A program made the translations under genes and the position numbers. A DNA stretch of 64,000 nucleotides, taken from the NCBI GenBank assembly GCA_015179125.1, contig WHVA01000002.1, positions 248,001 through 312,000 on the forward strand, written 5' to 3'. Under the pieces are notes generated by a model, which saw only the letters and a list, made by a program, of their open reading frames with translations, did no database searches and was not told the DNA's origin. This document shows positions 1 to 10,913 of this stretch, piece by piece (position 1 is the first letter of the stretch; the number at the start of each line of letters is the position of its first letter). This DNA comes from Gautieria morchelliformis (taxonomy: Eukaryota; Basidiomycota; Agaricomycetes; Gomphales; Gomphaceae).

Positions 1-780
1 ATTGGTATTTCTTCATTTATTTTCGCTTTTTTTGACTTTTTTCACCCCAGGTTTCTCCTCTCCTTGCCTCCATCCATTCCTGGCTGCCTCCCCTGCCCCT
101 GGTGTGTCTTCTTTTCCATTAATTTTCGCTTTTTTGGCCTTTTTTTATTATTGGTATTTCTTCTTTTATTTTCGCTTTTTTTGACTTTTTTTCACCCCAG
201 GTTTCTCCTCTCCTTGCCTCCATCCATTCCTGGCTGCCTCCCCTGCCCCTGGTGTGTCTTCTTTTCCATTAATTTTCGCTTTTTTGGCCTTTTTTTATTA
301 TTGGTATTTCTTCATTTATTTTCGCTTTTTTTGACTTTTTTTCACCCCAGGTTTCTCCTCTCCTTGCCTCCATCCATTCCTGGCTGCCTCCCCTGCCCCT
401 GGTGTGTCTTCTTTTCCATTAATTTTCGCTTTTTTGGCCTTTTTTTATTATTGGTATTTCTTCTTTTATTTTCGCTTTTTTTGACTTTTTTTCACCCCAG
501 GTTTCTCCTCTCCTTGCCTCCATCCATTCCTGGCTGCCTTCCCTGCCCCTGGTGTGTCTTCTTTTCCATTAATTTTCGCTTTTTTGGCCTTTTTTTATTA
601 TTGTTATTTCTTCATTTTATTTTCGCTTTTTTTGACCTTTTTTCACCCCAGGTTTCTCCTCTCACTGCCTCCCTCCTGTCTGCCATTGCAGGTCAGTTTT
701 ATGCTACTGTATCTGCCTTTCTTCATTTTTGTTATGTTTTTATTTCTTATATTTTCGCTTTTTTTGGCATTTTTTAGGCT
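1..780 (+). repeat. 150-bp pyrimidine-rich tandem repeat (minisatellite)
   Basis: Four nearly identical 150-bp units start at about 51, 201, 351 and 501 (counted from the repeated GGTTTCTCCTC), preceded by a partial unit and followed by a diverging fifth unit from about 651. The top strand is strongly pyrimidine-rich, and each unit contains a T-rich tract ending in CACCCCAG|G, which looks like a repeated 3' splice site. Because 150 is a multiple of 3, the array is open in frame, but the composition is low-complexity and I do not read it as a gene. It lies upstream of the Helitron ORF and probably inside the Helitron, because the other half of the Helitron target is not found in the window. 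Confidence 0.9.
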
Positions 781-1258
781 CTTTGCAGTTGACTTTGGTC
801 CTGTAACTACTGCCCATCCTACCTGGCTATTGCTCCCCCATTCTGGTGAGTGTTATGCTACTGTATTTGCTATTTTATTTATATATCTGCAATCCCTCTG
901 GTAATTATAGTTGTTTCCTTCTGGTATTTTTTGTTGTTTTATATCGCTTTTTCAGCCACAATTTGACTTCTTATGCCAGATTTGTTCTTCAGTCTGTCAT
1001 TCCTTAGGTATGGTCTTATTCTTATGGAACTTTGCCTTTTTGGGGCCTATTTGGGCTTGGTCCCTGACTGATTTGCTATTTCTTTCAGTCAAGCCCTGCA
1101 GCTATTTGGTAAGGTTTTGCAATGCATATGTTGGATTTTCAAGCTAATGTTTTAGATTCTCTCCTTGGTTTTTGGCGTGCTCTGTGCTGTGCTAATCTCT
1201 GACCTTCCTAGAGCAGTTCGCGTGGTCAGTTGGTTGTATCGTGGACTGGCATACTCTA

Positions 1259-1565
1259 CTGCATTGCAGTTTGATTCTGGCCAGAGTTACAACTCCAGTG
1301 TGGTCTGTGGACTAGGATTGGTTTGGTGGTGCACATTGGAGTTAGGCGGTTTAAGTGGACATTGACCACCTTGCTGGTATCTGTAGTGGATTTGTTTGGT
1401 TGGGTGTTTGGTTGGTTGGATTGTGCACTGGGAGCTTGCATTGCAGTTTGATTCTGGCCAGAGTTACAACTCTGTTAGCCAGTGTGGTCTGTGAACTGGG
1501 ATTGGTTTGGTGGCACACATTGGATTTAGACGGTTTAGGTGGACATTGACTGCCTCCCTGGTATC
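1259..1565 (+). repeat. Imperfect direct duplication, about 130 bp at 179-bp spacing
   Basis: A block beginning TGCATTGCAGTTTGATTCTGG at about 1259 recurs at about 1438. It is followed in both copies by a similar GGTTTGGTGG...ACATTGGA...CGGTTTA.GTGGACATTGAC string. The copies differ by substitutions and a small insertion. This is part of the region upstream of the Helitron ORF; no gene is visible in it. Confidence 0.8.
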
Positions 1566-1686
1566 CCCTATTGTTGGTCGTGAGCTACAGTCATTGTGAA
1601 AATGTGAGTATCCTTTATATATATATATTTTGGCTTGATTTGAAACTGACTGTAATCTAAGGGAACCCTCTACACCAGAGCGTGAT

Positions 1687-4600
1687 ATGCAGGAGGAGCG
1701 TGCTCTGGAGCGTCAGCGTCGGTTGCCAATGACGTCCCCTTCTGTGCGTCGTCGGGAGAGGGTTCTTGCTGCAGCTCAAGAACGTCTTCAAATCCTGACC
1801 CTCCACCTCCTCAGCCATTTCCTCGACCTCTACTCCCTCAGGACAATGCAATTCCTTGGCCTCCTGTGGCTGGACCTTCAAATGCCATTCCACCTGATCT
1901 AAGTCCTCGGGATGCTGTACGTGCCATACAAGAACAGTTAGCTGATATGCCTCTTGCACCTGTGCGTCAAAGACAGGCCCAGGCAGCACCTCCTCCTCCT
2001 GTCCCTATAGGCTCTGCAGCTGTAGCTCTGTTGCGGGCCCAGGCTGCTAATCTCAATCCTATGCCTCTGCCACAACGAGGACGGCCACGACGACGTGCTC
2101 AGGCATTGAATCCAAACCCTGAACCTCTCCCAGATCAAATGCCACTCCAGCAGCAGCCTGCACCACAACGACCTGTGCTTCCACAGCCTCCACATCCACC
2201 TGCTCATCCTCGGGCCCCTCCACTTCCACTGCCTCATCAGCCTGCTCCACAACAACCTGTGCCTCCTGTTGCCCCTGTGCCCCCTGTGCCTCCACACCCT
2301 CTGCATCCACCTGCTGCTCCTCAGCCCCCTCCACTTCCACCGCCTCCACCAATGCCTTTAAGAAACCTTCCACTAGCACGTCGCCCTTTGATTGAACAAC
2401 AGATTGCACCTCATGACCTTGGTGCTATGGATGACAAATGTCCAAAATGTAAAGCATGGCATTGGAAGGCAGAGCGTCTGGCCGACTCTACCATTGCTGA
2501 GCCCAAATTTGGTATATGTTGCTCAAAGGGCCAGATACACCTTGAATTGTTGATGGAACCTCCAGAACCACTAAAGACTCTTTTGGCCAGCCAAGACAGG
2601 CGTGGAAAACAGTTTAGGGAAAAGATTCGGAACTATAATGCTGCACTGGCATTTGTCTCTGTGGGAGTGAACATAGATGAAAATGTCGTGAATAGACCTG
2701 GGCCATATGTCTTCAAAATTCAGGGAGGCCTCTATCATATTCATGGCGCTCTTCTTCCTACTCAGGGTCAGGATAGGCCACCCAGCTATGCGCAGCTCTA
2801 CTTTTATGATCCAGCAGAGGCTTTGCGACGTAGGGAGGCCAATAACAGTTTTGATCCTTTGGATTCAGATGTTTTAAGTGACCTCCAGGAAATGATGCAG
2901 GCTCACAATCCATTGGTTCCAATCTATCAGCAGGCAATGGAAAGGCTTAGGAACCAGCCAGATAGGTTGACTGTGGAGGCCAGACTCACCTACAGAGCAC
3001 ATACAGACCAGAGAAGATATAATATTCCTACAGCGGATGAGATTGCCATTGTGCTCCCTGGAGAAGGTGTGCCTGGAGGCACTAGAGACATTGTCATTCA
3101 GCTTAGAGGTGGAGAACTGCGACGAATTCAGGCCGAACATGCTTTGTATGCGCCACTACACTATGTCCTTCTCTTTCCCAGAGGTGAATCAGGCTGGGAT
3201 TGGGACATTCCACGGATAGACCAAGCTCTTCCACGACAAGGCCAGGAGGGGGAGGAGGAGGAGGACCCTTCAAGTGACAGGCGTGTGACCATGTCAAAAT
3301 ACTATCGTTATCGTCTTTTTCCAAGGGAGGGTGAAGCTGAAACTCTCTTCCTGGCTGGCAAGCTCTTTCAGCAATACATTGTGGATGCTTGGGCAGCGAC
3401 TGAACAGCAGAAGCTAAATTGGATCAAATACCATCAACATGAGCTGCGAGCTGAGGTCTACAATCAGATGATTGATACATTTGGACCTGAGGACAATCAG
3501 GCCAATCCAGCTAACTTGGGACAAAAGGTCATCTTGCCTGCTACATTTACTGGGAGCGCCAGGGATATGAACGAGAATTTTCAAAATTCAATGGCAATCA
3601 CTAGGAAGCATGGTCCAGCAGATGTCTTTGTGACAATGACAGCAAACCCCCAGTGGAAAGAAATCAAAGATGCTCTCAAGCCAGGCCAGACTCCCAGTGA
3701 TCGTCCTGACTTGGTTGCAAGGGTTTTTCATCTCAAGAAGGAGCAATTGATCAAACGTATCATGAAGGATGGTATCCTTGGTCGCACAGTTGCACGTGTC
3801 CATGTGATCGAATTCCAGAAGCGGGGGCTCCCTCATATGCACCTTCTTATATGGTTTAAAGAGGAGGATAAGATCAGGACACCGGAAGCTGTGGATGCTT
3901 TGGTTTGGGCTGTGTTTCCTGATCAGCAAGAGCATCCAAGGCTCTACAAATTAGTTTGTGATCTAATGACTCATGGCCCCTGTGGACAAGCGCGTCCTCG
4001 GGCTTCTTGCATGACAGAGGGCAAGTGTTCCAAACATTTCCCAAAGGAATTTCGTGAGGTGACATCTGTCACTGAAGATGGCTATCCACAGTATCGCCGT
4101 CCTAATGATGGCAGACAGCATAATGTCAGAGGCAACATCATGGACAACCGCGACGTGGTTCCCTATTGTCCCACCCTCCTCTTGGAATTTGAATGCCATA
4201 TTAATGTGGAACCCACTTTCAATGTGCGCTCTATCAAGTACATTCACAAGTATATGTACAAGGGGCCTGACAGGACCACAATGACCATTAATAAGGAGAG
4301 GGATGAGGTTAAACAGTACCTCGATGCACGCTATGTCAGCTCACATGAAGGTGCTTGGAGACTGCTGGAATATAAAATGCATGTTCAGGTCCCTCCTGTC
4401 ATGGCACTTCCAGTCCATTTGCCAGGCCAGCACAATGTGATATTTGATCCTCATATCGATCCAGGCATGGCTTTGCAGATGGCAGAGGATGCTAAGACCA
4501 TGCTCATGGCCTATTTTGAAGCCAATAACAGATATCCTGAGGCACGTGAACTACTCTATGTGGAATTTCCTGAGCACTATGTTTGGAAAAAGCAAGCCAA

Positions 4601-6569
4601 GCGGTGGCAACCTCGCCAGCGGGGTTTCAGTCTCGGTCGCCTTCATTTTGCAAGTCCAGCCTCTGGAGAGCGCTTTTTCTTGCGAACCCTCCTTACAGTT
4701 GTCAGAGGCGCAACGTCATTTGAGGAGCTTAGATCATTTGATGGTGACCTTTGTCCTACTTACAAGGCTGCATGCCTGGCAAGGGGCCTGTTAGAAGATG
4801 ATTCAGAGTGGACACAGTGTCTTCAGGAGGCTGCACATATACAAACAGGTTTCCAGCTCAGGAGGTTATTTGTCACTATTCTCCTTCGGTGTAACCCTGC
4901 TCGGCCTGCTCAAATCTGGGAGGAGTTTCAGGAGCATATCTGTGATGACCTGGAGTATCAGCTTCAAAATAGGCATGGCATTCACCATCCTACCAATGAT
5001 CAAATCTATGACTTTGGTCTCTTTCTCATTGACAAGATCATATGTCAGGGGGGGAAGTCTCTGGATGAGTTCCCAGATATGCCACAGATAATGGGGCACT
5101 GGGAGGGATTGGTTGGGAACCGTTGGATAGCTGAGCAGCGGGACTATGACCCAGCTACAGAGCTGGAAAAAGCCGCCACCAATATTGACAAGCTTAATGC
5201 AGAACAGAGGCGTGTCCATGATGAGATCCTCCATTCAGCCATAAATGGAGAGGGTCTTCTGTTCTTTGTCAATGGCCCTGGTGGTACAGGCAAAACTTTT
5301 ACCTGGAACACCCTGGCTCATTCTATCAGAGGAAGGGGTCTTATTGTCCTATGCATTGCATCTTCAGGAATTGCAGCATTGCTTCTGATTGGGGGCAGAA
5401 CATCACATGCTATGCTCAAGATTCCAATTCTGATTCATGAGGGTTCTCTATGTGACATCAAAAGAGGCTCACCATTGGCAGAACTTCTCAAGCAGGTCCA
5501 TTTGATCATATGGGATGAGGTGCCTATGCAGCATCGTCATGTAGTTGAAGCTGTCAACAGAACCTGCAGGGATGTCCTAGAGCGTCCAGATCGTCCATTT
5601 GGTGGTATTACTGTGGCTTGGGGTGGAGATTTCCAGCAAACTCTGCCTGTCGTTCCTCGAGGTAACAAGGAGGAGATCGTGGGTGCTTCTATCCAAAGAT
5701 CTCCTTTGTGGCATCATGTCAAGGTCCTCCATCTTACTCAAAATATGCGAGTCGACCCTCATGATCCCCAGAGTGAACAATTTGCTCAGTGGCTCTCTGA
5801 TGTTGGTCAGGGAAAGGATCTCCCTTTGGACAATTCATTCACACTTCCTCAGCACATGATCTGTGGACCACAGGTGTCAGATCTCATTGCAGCTATCTAT
5901 CCTAACATTGGTACTGGGGAGGCACTCCAAGACAAATACTTTTTGGAACGTGCCATCCTTTGCCCTCGCAATATGGAAATGGATGAGATTAATGCTGAGG
6001 TGCTCAATGTATTCCCTGGGGAGGAGCGTCTCTATCCCAGTGCAGACTCAGTCAAAGGAAATGAAGATGGCAATGTGTATCCTGTGGAGTATCTCAACTC
6101 ACTCAACATGGGTGGGCTTCCACCATCTCAACTCAGGCTTAAACCTGGAGTGGTACTCATGCTTCTTCGGAATATTGACCTTGGTCGTGGACTCTGCAAT
6201 GGTACAAGGTTGCGTCTCATCAATATGACCAACAGGGTACTCTTTGTGAGGATCATTTCAGGACCATTTTCAGGAGAGACTGCATTTATCCCTAGGATTA
6301 CAGTGACACCCACCTCAGACCAATTGCCATTTGAGCTCCAGCGTCGCCAGTTTCCTGTCAGGCTGGCCTTTGCCATGACTATCAACAAGTCTCAAGGGCA
6401 GTCTCTTGGCACGGTAGGCATAGACTTGCGATACGTGGTATTTTCACATGGACAGTTGTATGTTGCAGTGTCAAGAGGCACTAATTGGAACAGAGTCCAT
6501 ATTCTTTTAGGGGAGGGGAACAAAACTTCTAATATTGTATACAAAGAAGTGTTGCTGAAGCCTGATTAA
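1687..6569 (+). CDS. Helitron Rep-helicase (HUH Y2 Rep + Pif1-type helicase)
   Basis: This is the rolling-circle transposase. The long open frame runs to TAA at 6567-6569 and is clean from about 1750. Its best-scoring start at 1866 is a GTG, so the true start is uncertain. An ATG at 1687 opens a plausible basic N-terminus (LPMTSPSVRRRERVL) in another frame, joining after about position 1785 by a 1-nt indel or unseen intron. Counting residues from 1866: proline-rich region about 60-165; zinc-binding motif CPKCKAWHW near 192; Rep motif 2 HMH in GLPHMHLLIWF near 654; Tyr motif YIHKYMYKG near 793; Walker A GPGGTGKT near 1137; Walker B IIWDE near 1213; late helicase motifs NKSQGQSLG and AVSRGT near 1505-1538. 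About 1,567 aa, normal for fungal Helitrons. All catalytic motifs are present, so it may be recently active. Confidence 0.93.
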
Positions 6570-6667
6570 ATATGTATTTCCATTTGTATTTAATGTATGT
6601 AGTTGCATTTCACCAAATAATTCTTTGATTCTATTAACTACCCATGTGCAATGTTAACCCTAAATAA

Positions 6668-6697
6668 CCCGGTGCGAAGCACGGGTCTATTGGCTAG
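6668..6697 (+). terminator. Helitron 3' terminal hairpin and CTAG end
   Basis: An imperfect stem-loop CCCG(G)TGC-GAA-GCACGGG occupies 6668-6685. CTAG at 6694-6697 ends the element and T6698 belongs to the target. In Helitrons this hairpin acts as the replication/transposition terminator. Confidence 0.85.
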
Positions 6698-7236
6698 TCT
6701 ACGGGAAATCTTGAGGATATTCCACATTTGTTCAACATTTCCCATCTTATGAAATTGGATGAAAATTTCGAGTTTTCTCAGAGTTTTTTGACTTCAGGAA
6801 ATCCTTCAAAAATTGTAAAAATTATCACATCAAAATCTTCAAGAAACTCTCAGGAAACATTGAATTTCCTCCACTATGAAAATAAATATTTAATCAAGTT
6901 TCTCAGTTTGGAAATTCTATGAAAATGTTTGTTTCCTGAATATTTGCCAGGGAAACTTTGTAGAAACCAGTGTTTCTATAGAATTTCCTAACTGGGGAAA
7001 TTTTAGTAAATATTTAGTTTCGTGGAAGTGGAAATTCAATGTTTCCTGAGTGTTTCTTGAAGATTTTTAGGTGATAATTTTACAATTTTTGAAGGATTTC
7101 CTGCAGTCAAAAAACTCTGACAAAACTATAAATTTTCATCCAATTTCCTCAGCTGGGAAATTTTGAAGAAATGTGGAATATCCTCAGAATTTCCAGTTGA
7201 TTTTCAAAGTCAGGAAATTTTGCCATGTTTCCAGTG
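6698..7236. mobile_element. Foldback MITE, 5' end cut off by the Helitron
   Basis: Long inverted arms (about 250 bp) around a short centre, ending at the right in GCCATGTTTCCAGTG at 7222-7236. Full relatives are at 24522-25085 and 25203-25711. The left 36-40 bp are missing because the Helitron inserted there. Right flank ATA (7237-7239) would be one half of the 3-bp target duplication. No coding capacity. Confidence 0.85.
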
Positions 7237-7239
7237 ATA

Positions 7240-8605
7240 TGAACTTTTGACAGGACACAAACCCAACCTCTCCTATCTCCATGTTTTTGGAGGTCTCGCG
7301 TATGCCCACATAGTGACAGATTGAACAAAATATGATCCTACCTCACAGAAGCTCGTGTTCATAGGGTATGACAATTCCACTAAGGGGTATAAGTTGTGGA
7401 ATCCATTGTCCAAATGGACTGTCATATCTACTGACATCATTTTTGAGGAAGCAGTTTTTCCTCTCAAATCTACCCCAAAGCTCCCACTCAACTCTCCTAC
7501 GCCCGCTCCACCTCTTCCCTCATAACCATCGTCGCCATCCGTGCAAATTGATCTAGCTCTACCAGAGAGTGACGACGAAGATGAGTACCCTTTACCACCA
7601 GCACCACCTGGTACGGCTGACCAGCCTCCCACGGCCTCATCAGTGTCGCCACCACCCAACATTCCCAATGCAGTGAGTGCTCCACCAGAAATTGAACCAG
7701 GCGTAGCTCCTGATCAAATTCCTGCACCATCTGGACCTCCTGAACCCTTCATTCACCAATCCCAACGCATCCAACAGCGTGTCGTAGCCCCACAACCGGA
7801 CAATGTCAGCCCAGATACGTACCACAGCCATAGAGCCGGCCCATCCACCTTGCGTGACTCATCATCAGTGTCTGCAACATGGGACAACTCAATTGTCTTG
7901 TACCTGGCTTCTGCACCAACGACACCTACCGCTGAGCTGAACACGTTTGAGTATGCAATGTCATGCCCAGATGCAGACAAATGGCATCCTGCCATCCAAG
8001 AGGAGATCAGATGCCTTCTAGAGAATAGCACCTGGGAATTGTGCAACCTCCCACAAGGTTGCAAAGCGGTTAAGTGTAAGTGGGTATACTTGACAAAGCG
8101 TGATACTGCTGGTCATGTCACCCATCACCGCACGTGCCTCATTGCCAAGGGTTTTTCACAGACCGCTGGCATCGATTTTGAAGAAACCTTCGCACCCGTC
8201 ACAAGACTCGATTCCTTGAGGTTGCTGCTCACACTCGCAGCTCAGCTGGATTGGGACATCCACCACATTGATATCAAATCAGCATACCTCAATGGAGACT
8301 TGGATGAGGAAATATACATGGATCAACCGAAGGGTTTCATGATCCCAGGCAAGGAAGACAAGGTGTGTCGCCTCAAAAAGGCCATCTACGGCCTAAAGCA
8401 GGCAGGTCGGCAATGGCATATCCACCTGAACGACACACTGGAGGGACTCGGATTCCAGAAACTCATTTCTGGCGATGCTTCAGTACATTGTTGCAGGAGG
8501 AGGGGCACAACAGTGGCAAGAAGTGTCTTTCGCTGGTGGAGGTTGACAGTAGGCATAAGGAGAGCAGCGAGGATGGAGCAGCGTGTTTGGAATATATGGT
8601 CCTAA
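7240..8605 (+). pseudogene. Truncated Ty1/copia polyprotein (integrase tail to partial RT)
   Basis: Directly right of the MITE the sequence reads as the end of a copia integrase (ELLTGHKPNLSYLHVFGG) with an in-frame stop soon after. It continues through an acidic/proline-rich linker into a copia RT whose motifs include WELCNLPQG, AKGFSQTAGIDFEETFAPV, DIHHIDIKSAYLNGDLDEEI and KKAIYGLKQAGRQW. The usual catalytic YVDD and the RNase H are missing: after about 8480 the similarity ends in an unrelated-looking tail. So it is 5' truncated by insertion and 3' truncated by deletion, and dead. An open frame covers 7541-8605. Confidence 0.88.
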
Positions 8606-8635
8606 ACATGCATCAGTCACATGCATCTAATTAAC

Positions 8636-8960
8636 TGTGGGAAATATTATTTCCCTGAGTGGCAATATTATTGTACAATAATATGAGATTATCATACATA
8701 ATATATACTACAAACTAATTTACTTTATTGCATTGGATAAAAAAGAGATATTTACCTACCAATAGAAAGCCTGCCACAGCAAGAAAAAGCCTGCCAAGGC
8801 AGTAGGCAGACAGCCAGCCAAGTAAGATGCACCAGCCAAGCAGAAGACACCAGCCACAGCAAGAGAAACCCAGCCAAGAGTAAGCCAGCCACCAGCAGAG
8901 CAAGAGAACACCAGAGAGGAGTGACCTGAGACCGGCTCTGCAGGGTTGCTCTCTTTATAC
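8636..8960. repeat. Palindrome-rich, CAGCC-rich segment after the copia remnant; possible LTR
   Basis: Begins TGTGGGAAATATTATTTCCC, itself an inverted repeat, then a perfect 20-bp palindrome at 8665-8684 centred on TGTACA. From about 8760 to 8930 it becomes a degenerate CCAGCCAAG/AGCAAGAG repeat. On the minus strand a TATAAAGAGAG box lies near 8955. It may be a copia 3' LTR (starts TGT after the polyprotein remnant), but I could not find a matching end. Confidence 0.4.
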
Positions 8961-9020
8961 TGAGCGAAATCGCCGTGCACCGACCACCCTCGCGTATGGT
9001 CGGTCGCGAGGGAGGCGAAC

Positions 9021-9034
9021 CGGTCACGTGACCG
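9021..9034. promoter_or_regulatory. Palindromic E-box CGGTCACGTGACCG upstream of the BUB2-like gene
   Basis: A perfect 14-bp palindrome containing CACGTG, about 77 bp before the ATG at 9111. In fungi CACGTG is the site of bHLH factors such as Cbf1. Similar TCACGTGACCGT strings occur in the LTR-like repeats near 31250 and 58455, so it could also be a transposon remnant. Confidence 0.45.
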
Positions 9035-9110
9035 TGAACGCTCCATGGTCGGCTGACTAAGCTGACCAATTGTGACATAAGCGACGCCCACAACTACCCT
9101 GACCTGCGCG

Positions 9111-10479
9111 ATGTCCAATGCGAACGCAGCGGTCGCCGCCTTCAACAAGGTTCTCAACCAGCCCAAAGTCCCAAGGACGTCTAGAACGCCGATAGACATT
9201 GGGGAGAATATCAAGAAACTGCGGAGATTGATTCTTGTAGAGGGTATTCCATCGGAAGCGGTTAACAACCTTGTGTCTACAACGTTGCAGTGGAAGGCTC
9301 TTTCATTGAGCCAACTGAGTGTTTCTAACAGGACCCCACGTTACGCCCCCGGATATGGAAGATTCTTCTGCTTGTGGACGACGTCTCTGCCGAGGAGTTT
9401 GCGGGGTATGTAGCGCGAGGAGCTTGCACAGTGAGGGATAAGATCAGGAACGATACGTTCAGGTGACTCATTTGGCGTCGCGATTATATATAACCTTATG
9501 AACAAGCCTCAAGAACGCTCGCTACTGACCGTGGCTTCAAAGAGAGGGTCAGTGAGGAAATGCTCGTTCGCCTCCTAGACGCCTTTGTCTGGCGAAATCA
9601 TGGTAAATTATACCGCCACCTGCTTCATTATTTGTTGTTCCCTAATCTCTAAAATAATTCAGACCGACAAAATTCTCCCAAAGCACCACGGCTCAATTTC
9701 ACATATGTACAGGGCATGAATGTTCTGGCAGCACCCTTCCTCTACACACTCCCTTCCGAATTGGAAGCATTTTATTGTTTCGCTCGTTTTATAGAAGTAT
9801 GCTGTCCTCTTTACGTGCAACCCACCCTGGAGGGCGTACACCGAGGCTTGAAAGTGGGTATCTACTTCTCATGTTGATGATTTCAATCAACTGGGTCTTG
9901 TTTGCCTCATCCTACTCCTGGCTGAAATTCATGTTTTTCAGCTTCTCGACAGATGTCTAAATACAGTAGATTCTGAGCTTTTTGCTCACCTGCGTTCCAA
10001 GAATTTATCCGCTGAAATATACGCATTTCCTTGTAGGCTTGACCTCGATCAGGGGAACTGTATTGTTTTCTCAACTATTCATTTCCATTGCAGCCGTCCT
10101 GACGTTGTGTGCCTGTACGCCACCCCTCGATCAAGTCCTTCAGCTATGGGATTTTTTGCTAGCTTTTGGCGTGCATCTCAACGTTCTATGTGTAATCGCA
10201 CAACTCTTGCTTATCAGAGAAGAGGTTATGAATAGTGCGAGGTAAGACAATCAATTGATTGCACGGCTTTACTGCAGCTTATAATGCTGCGACCGCCATT
10301 GTTTTTACTCCTTGTCAACAAATGACTAACGTGGCGTTATGAACAGCCCAATGCGTCTGCTCAGGACATTCCCACCTCTGGAAGCCCTACCTGTCATCGG
10401 GATTGCTGTTACTCTGGTCCGCGACCTACCTGCGGAGTTGTATGAGGAACTTGTCAAGCATCCGTACGAAATTAGATGA
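9111..10479 (+). CDS. TBC-domain Rab/Ras-type GAP, BUB2/Cdc16-like mitotic exit regulator
   Basis: Seven exons keep one frame: 9111-9260, 9332-9462, 9514-9602, 9663-9853, 9942-10032, 10094-10241, 10347-10479 (TGA), giving 310 aa. Yeast Bub2 and fission yeast Cdc16 have about 300 aa, and the match in layout is close. TBC motifs are intact: arginine-finger IRNDTFR (residues 88-94) and glutamine-finger YVQ (138-140) in NFTYVQGMNVLAAPF; also LDQVLQLWDFLLAFG and a C-terminus VRDLPAELYEELVKHPY. In yeasts this protein with Bfa1/Byr4 inactivates the Tem1/Spg1 GTPase at the spindle pole body and holds back mitotic exit and septation; that role is inferred from family membership. Introns are 50-105 nt with GT-AG ends. 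Gene appears complete. Confidence 0.93.
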
Positions 10480-10913
10480 GAATGTGACCAATTATCGATA
10501 CTGTACATTTGCCCACAGTGCTTGTTCAAAGGTGGCGCACGTGTTAAATGACAGTTTGTGACTCGACCTCGTCTAATACACTATGCCCTGAAATCATTTT
10601 GCCTTCGAATGACTCGAATGATCTTCAAACGGGTTCATGATCCACACATGATTGGGCATAATGAGTCACCGCGGCGGAGTTCAAGTCGTCCGACCATCCT
10701 TATATCTGTTTCTAGACCACGCAGCATGGCGAAAACTCACTCTTTATACATCATTTCCACACCATCTTTTCGGTTGAGGCCACCACCGAAGTACAAACCC
10801 ACTACACCGAGTGCGTGAGTGCTGTGCCGCAGTGCGCAGTGAACGTAGATTGAACGCACACGGCGGTTTATATGCTTCTGCCATGACTTGCTCAACTGTA
10901 GTAGAAATCCAAT
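10480..10913. other. Intergenic region between BUB2-like and C2H2 genes
   Basis: 434 bp that should hold the 3' UTR of the upstream gene and the promoter of the C2H2 gene. No coding similarity, repeat or clear TATA box was recognised. Confidence 0.6.

Larger units (their letters stand above)
1..6697 (+). mobile_element. Helitron, 3' complete, 5' end outside the window
   Basis: The 3' terminus is well defined. A hairpin (CCCG-G-TGC, loop GAA, GCA-CGGG) at 6668-6685 is followed 8 nt later by CTAG at 6694-6697, and the next base is T. This is the Helitron 3' signature: hairpin, short spacer, CTRR, insertion between A and T. The sequence after 6697 is the interior of a foldback MITE whose intact relatives read GGAAATCTACCGG at the same point, so the target was A|T within that element. 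The missing MITE start is not found in 1-1865, so the 5' TC end must lie upstream of the window. The element includes the tandem repeats at its left side and the Rep-helicase ORF. Confidence 0.85.

Noticed and set aside
64-904. Long open frames (237 and 116 aa) at the window start
   Set aside because: They exist because a 150-bp tandem repeat is a multiple of 3 and has few stops; the product is a Phe/Leu/Pro repeat with no domain.
1938-2409. Minus-strand ORFs under the Helitron N-terminus
   Set aside because: Shadows of the proline-rich, CCT-repeat coding sequence on the plus strand.
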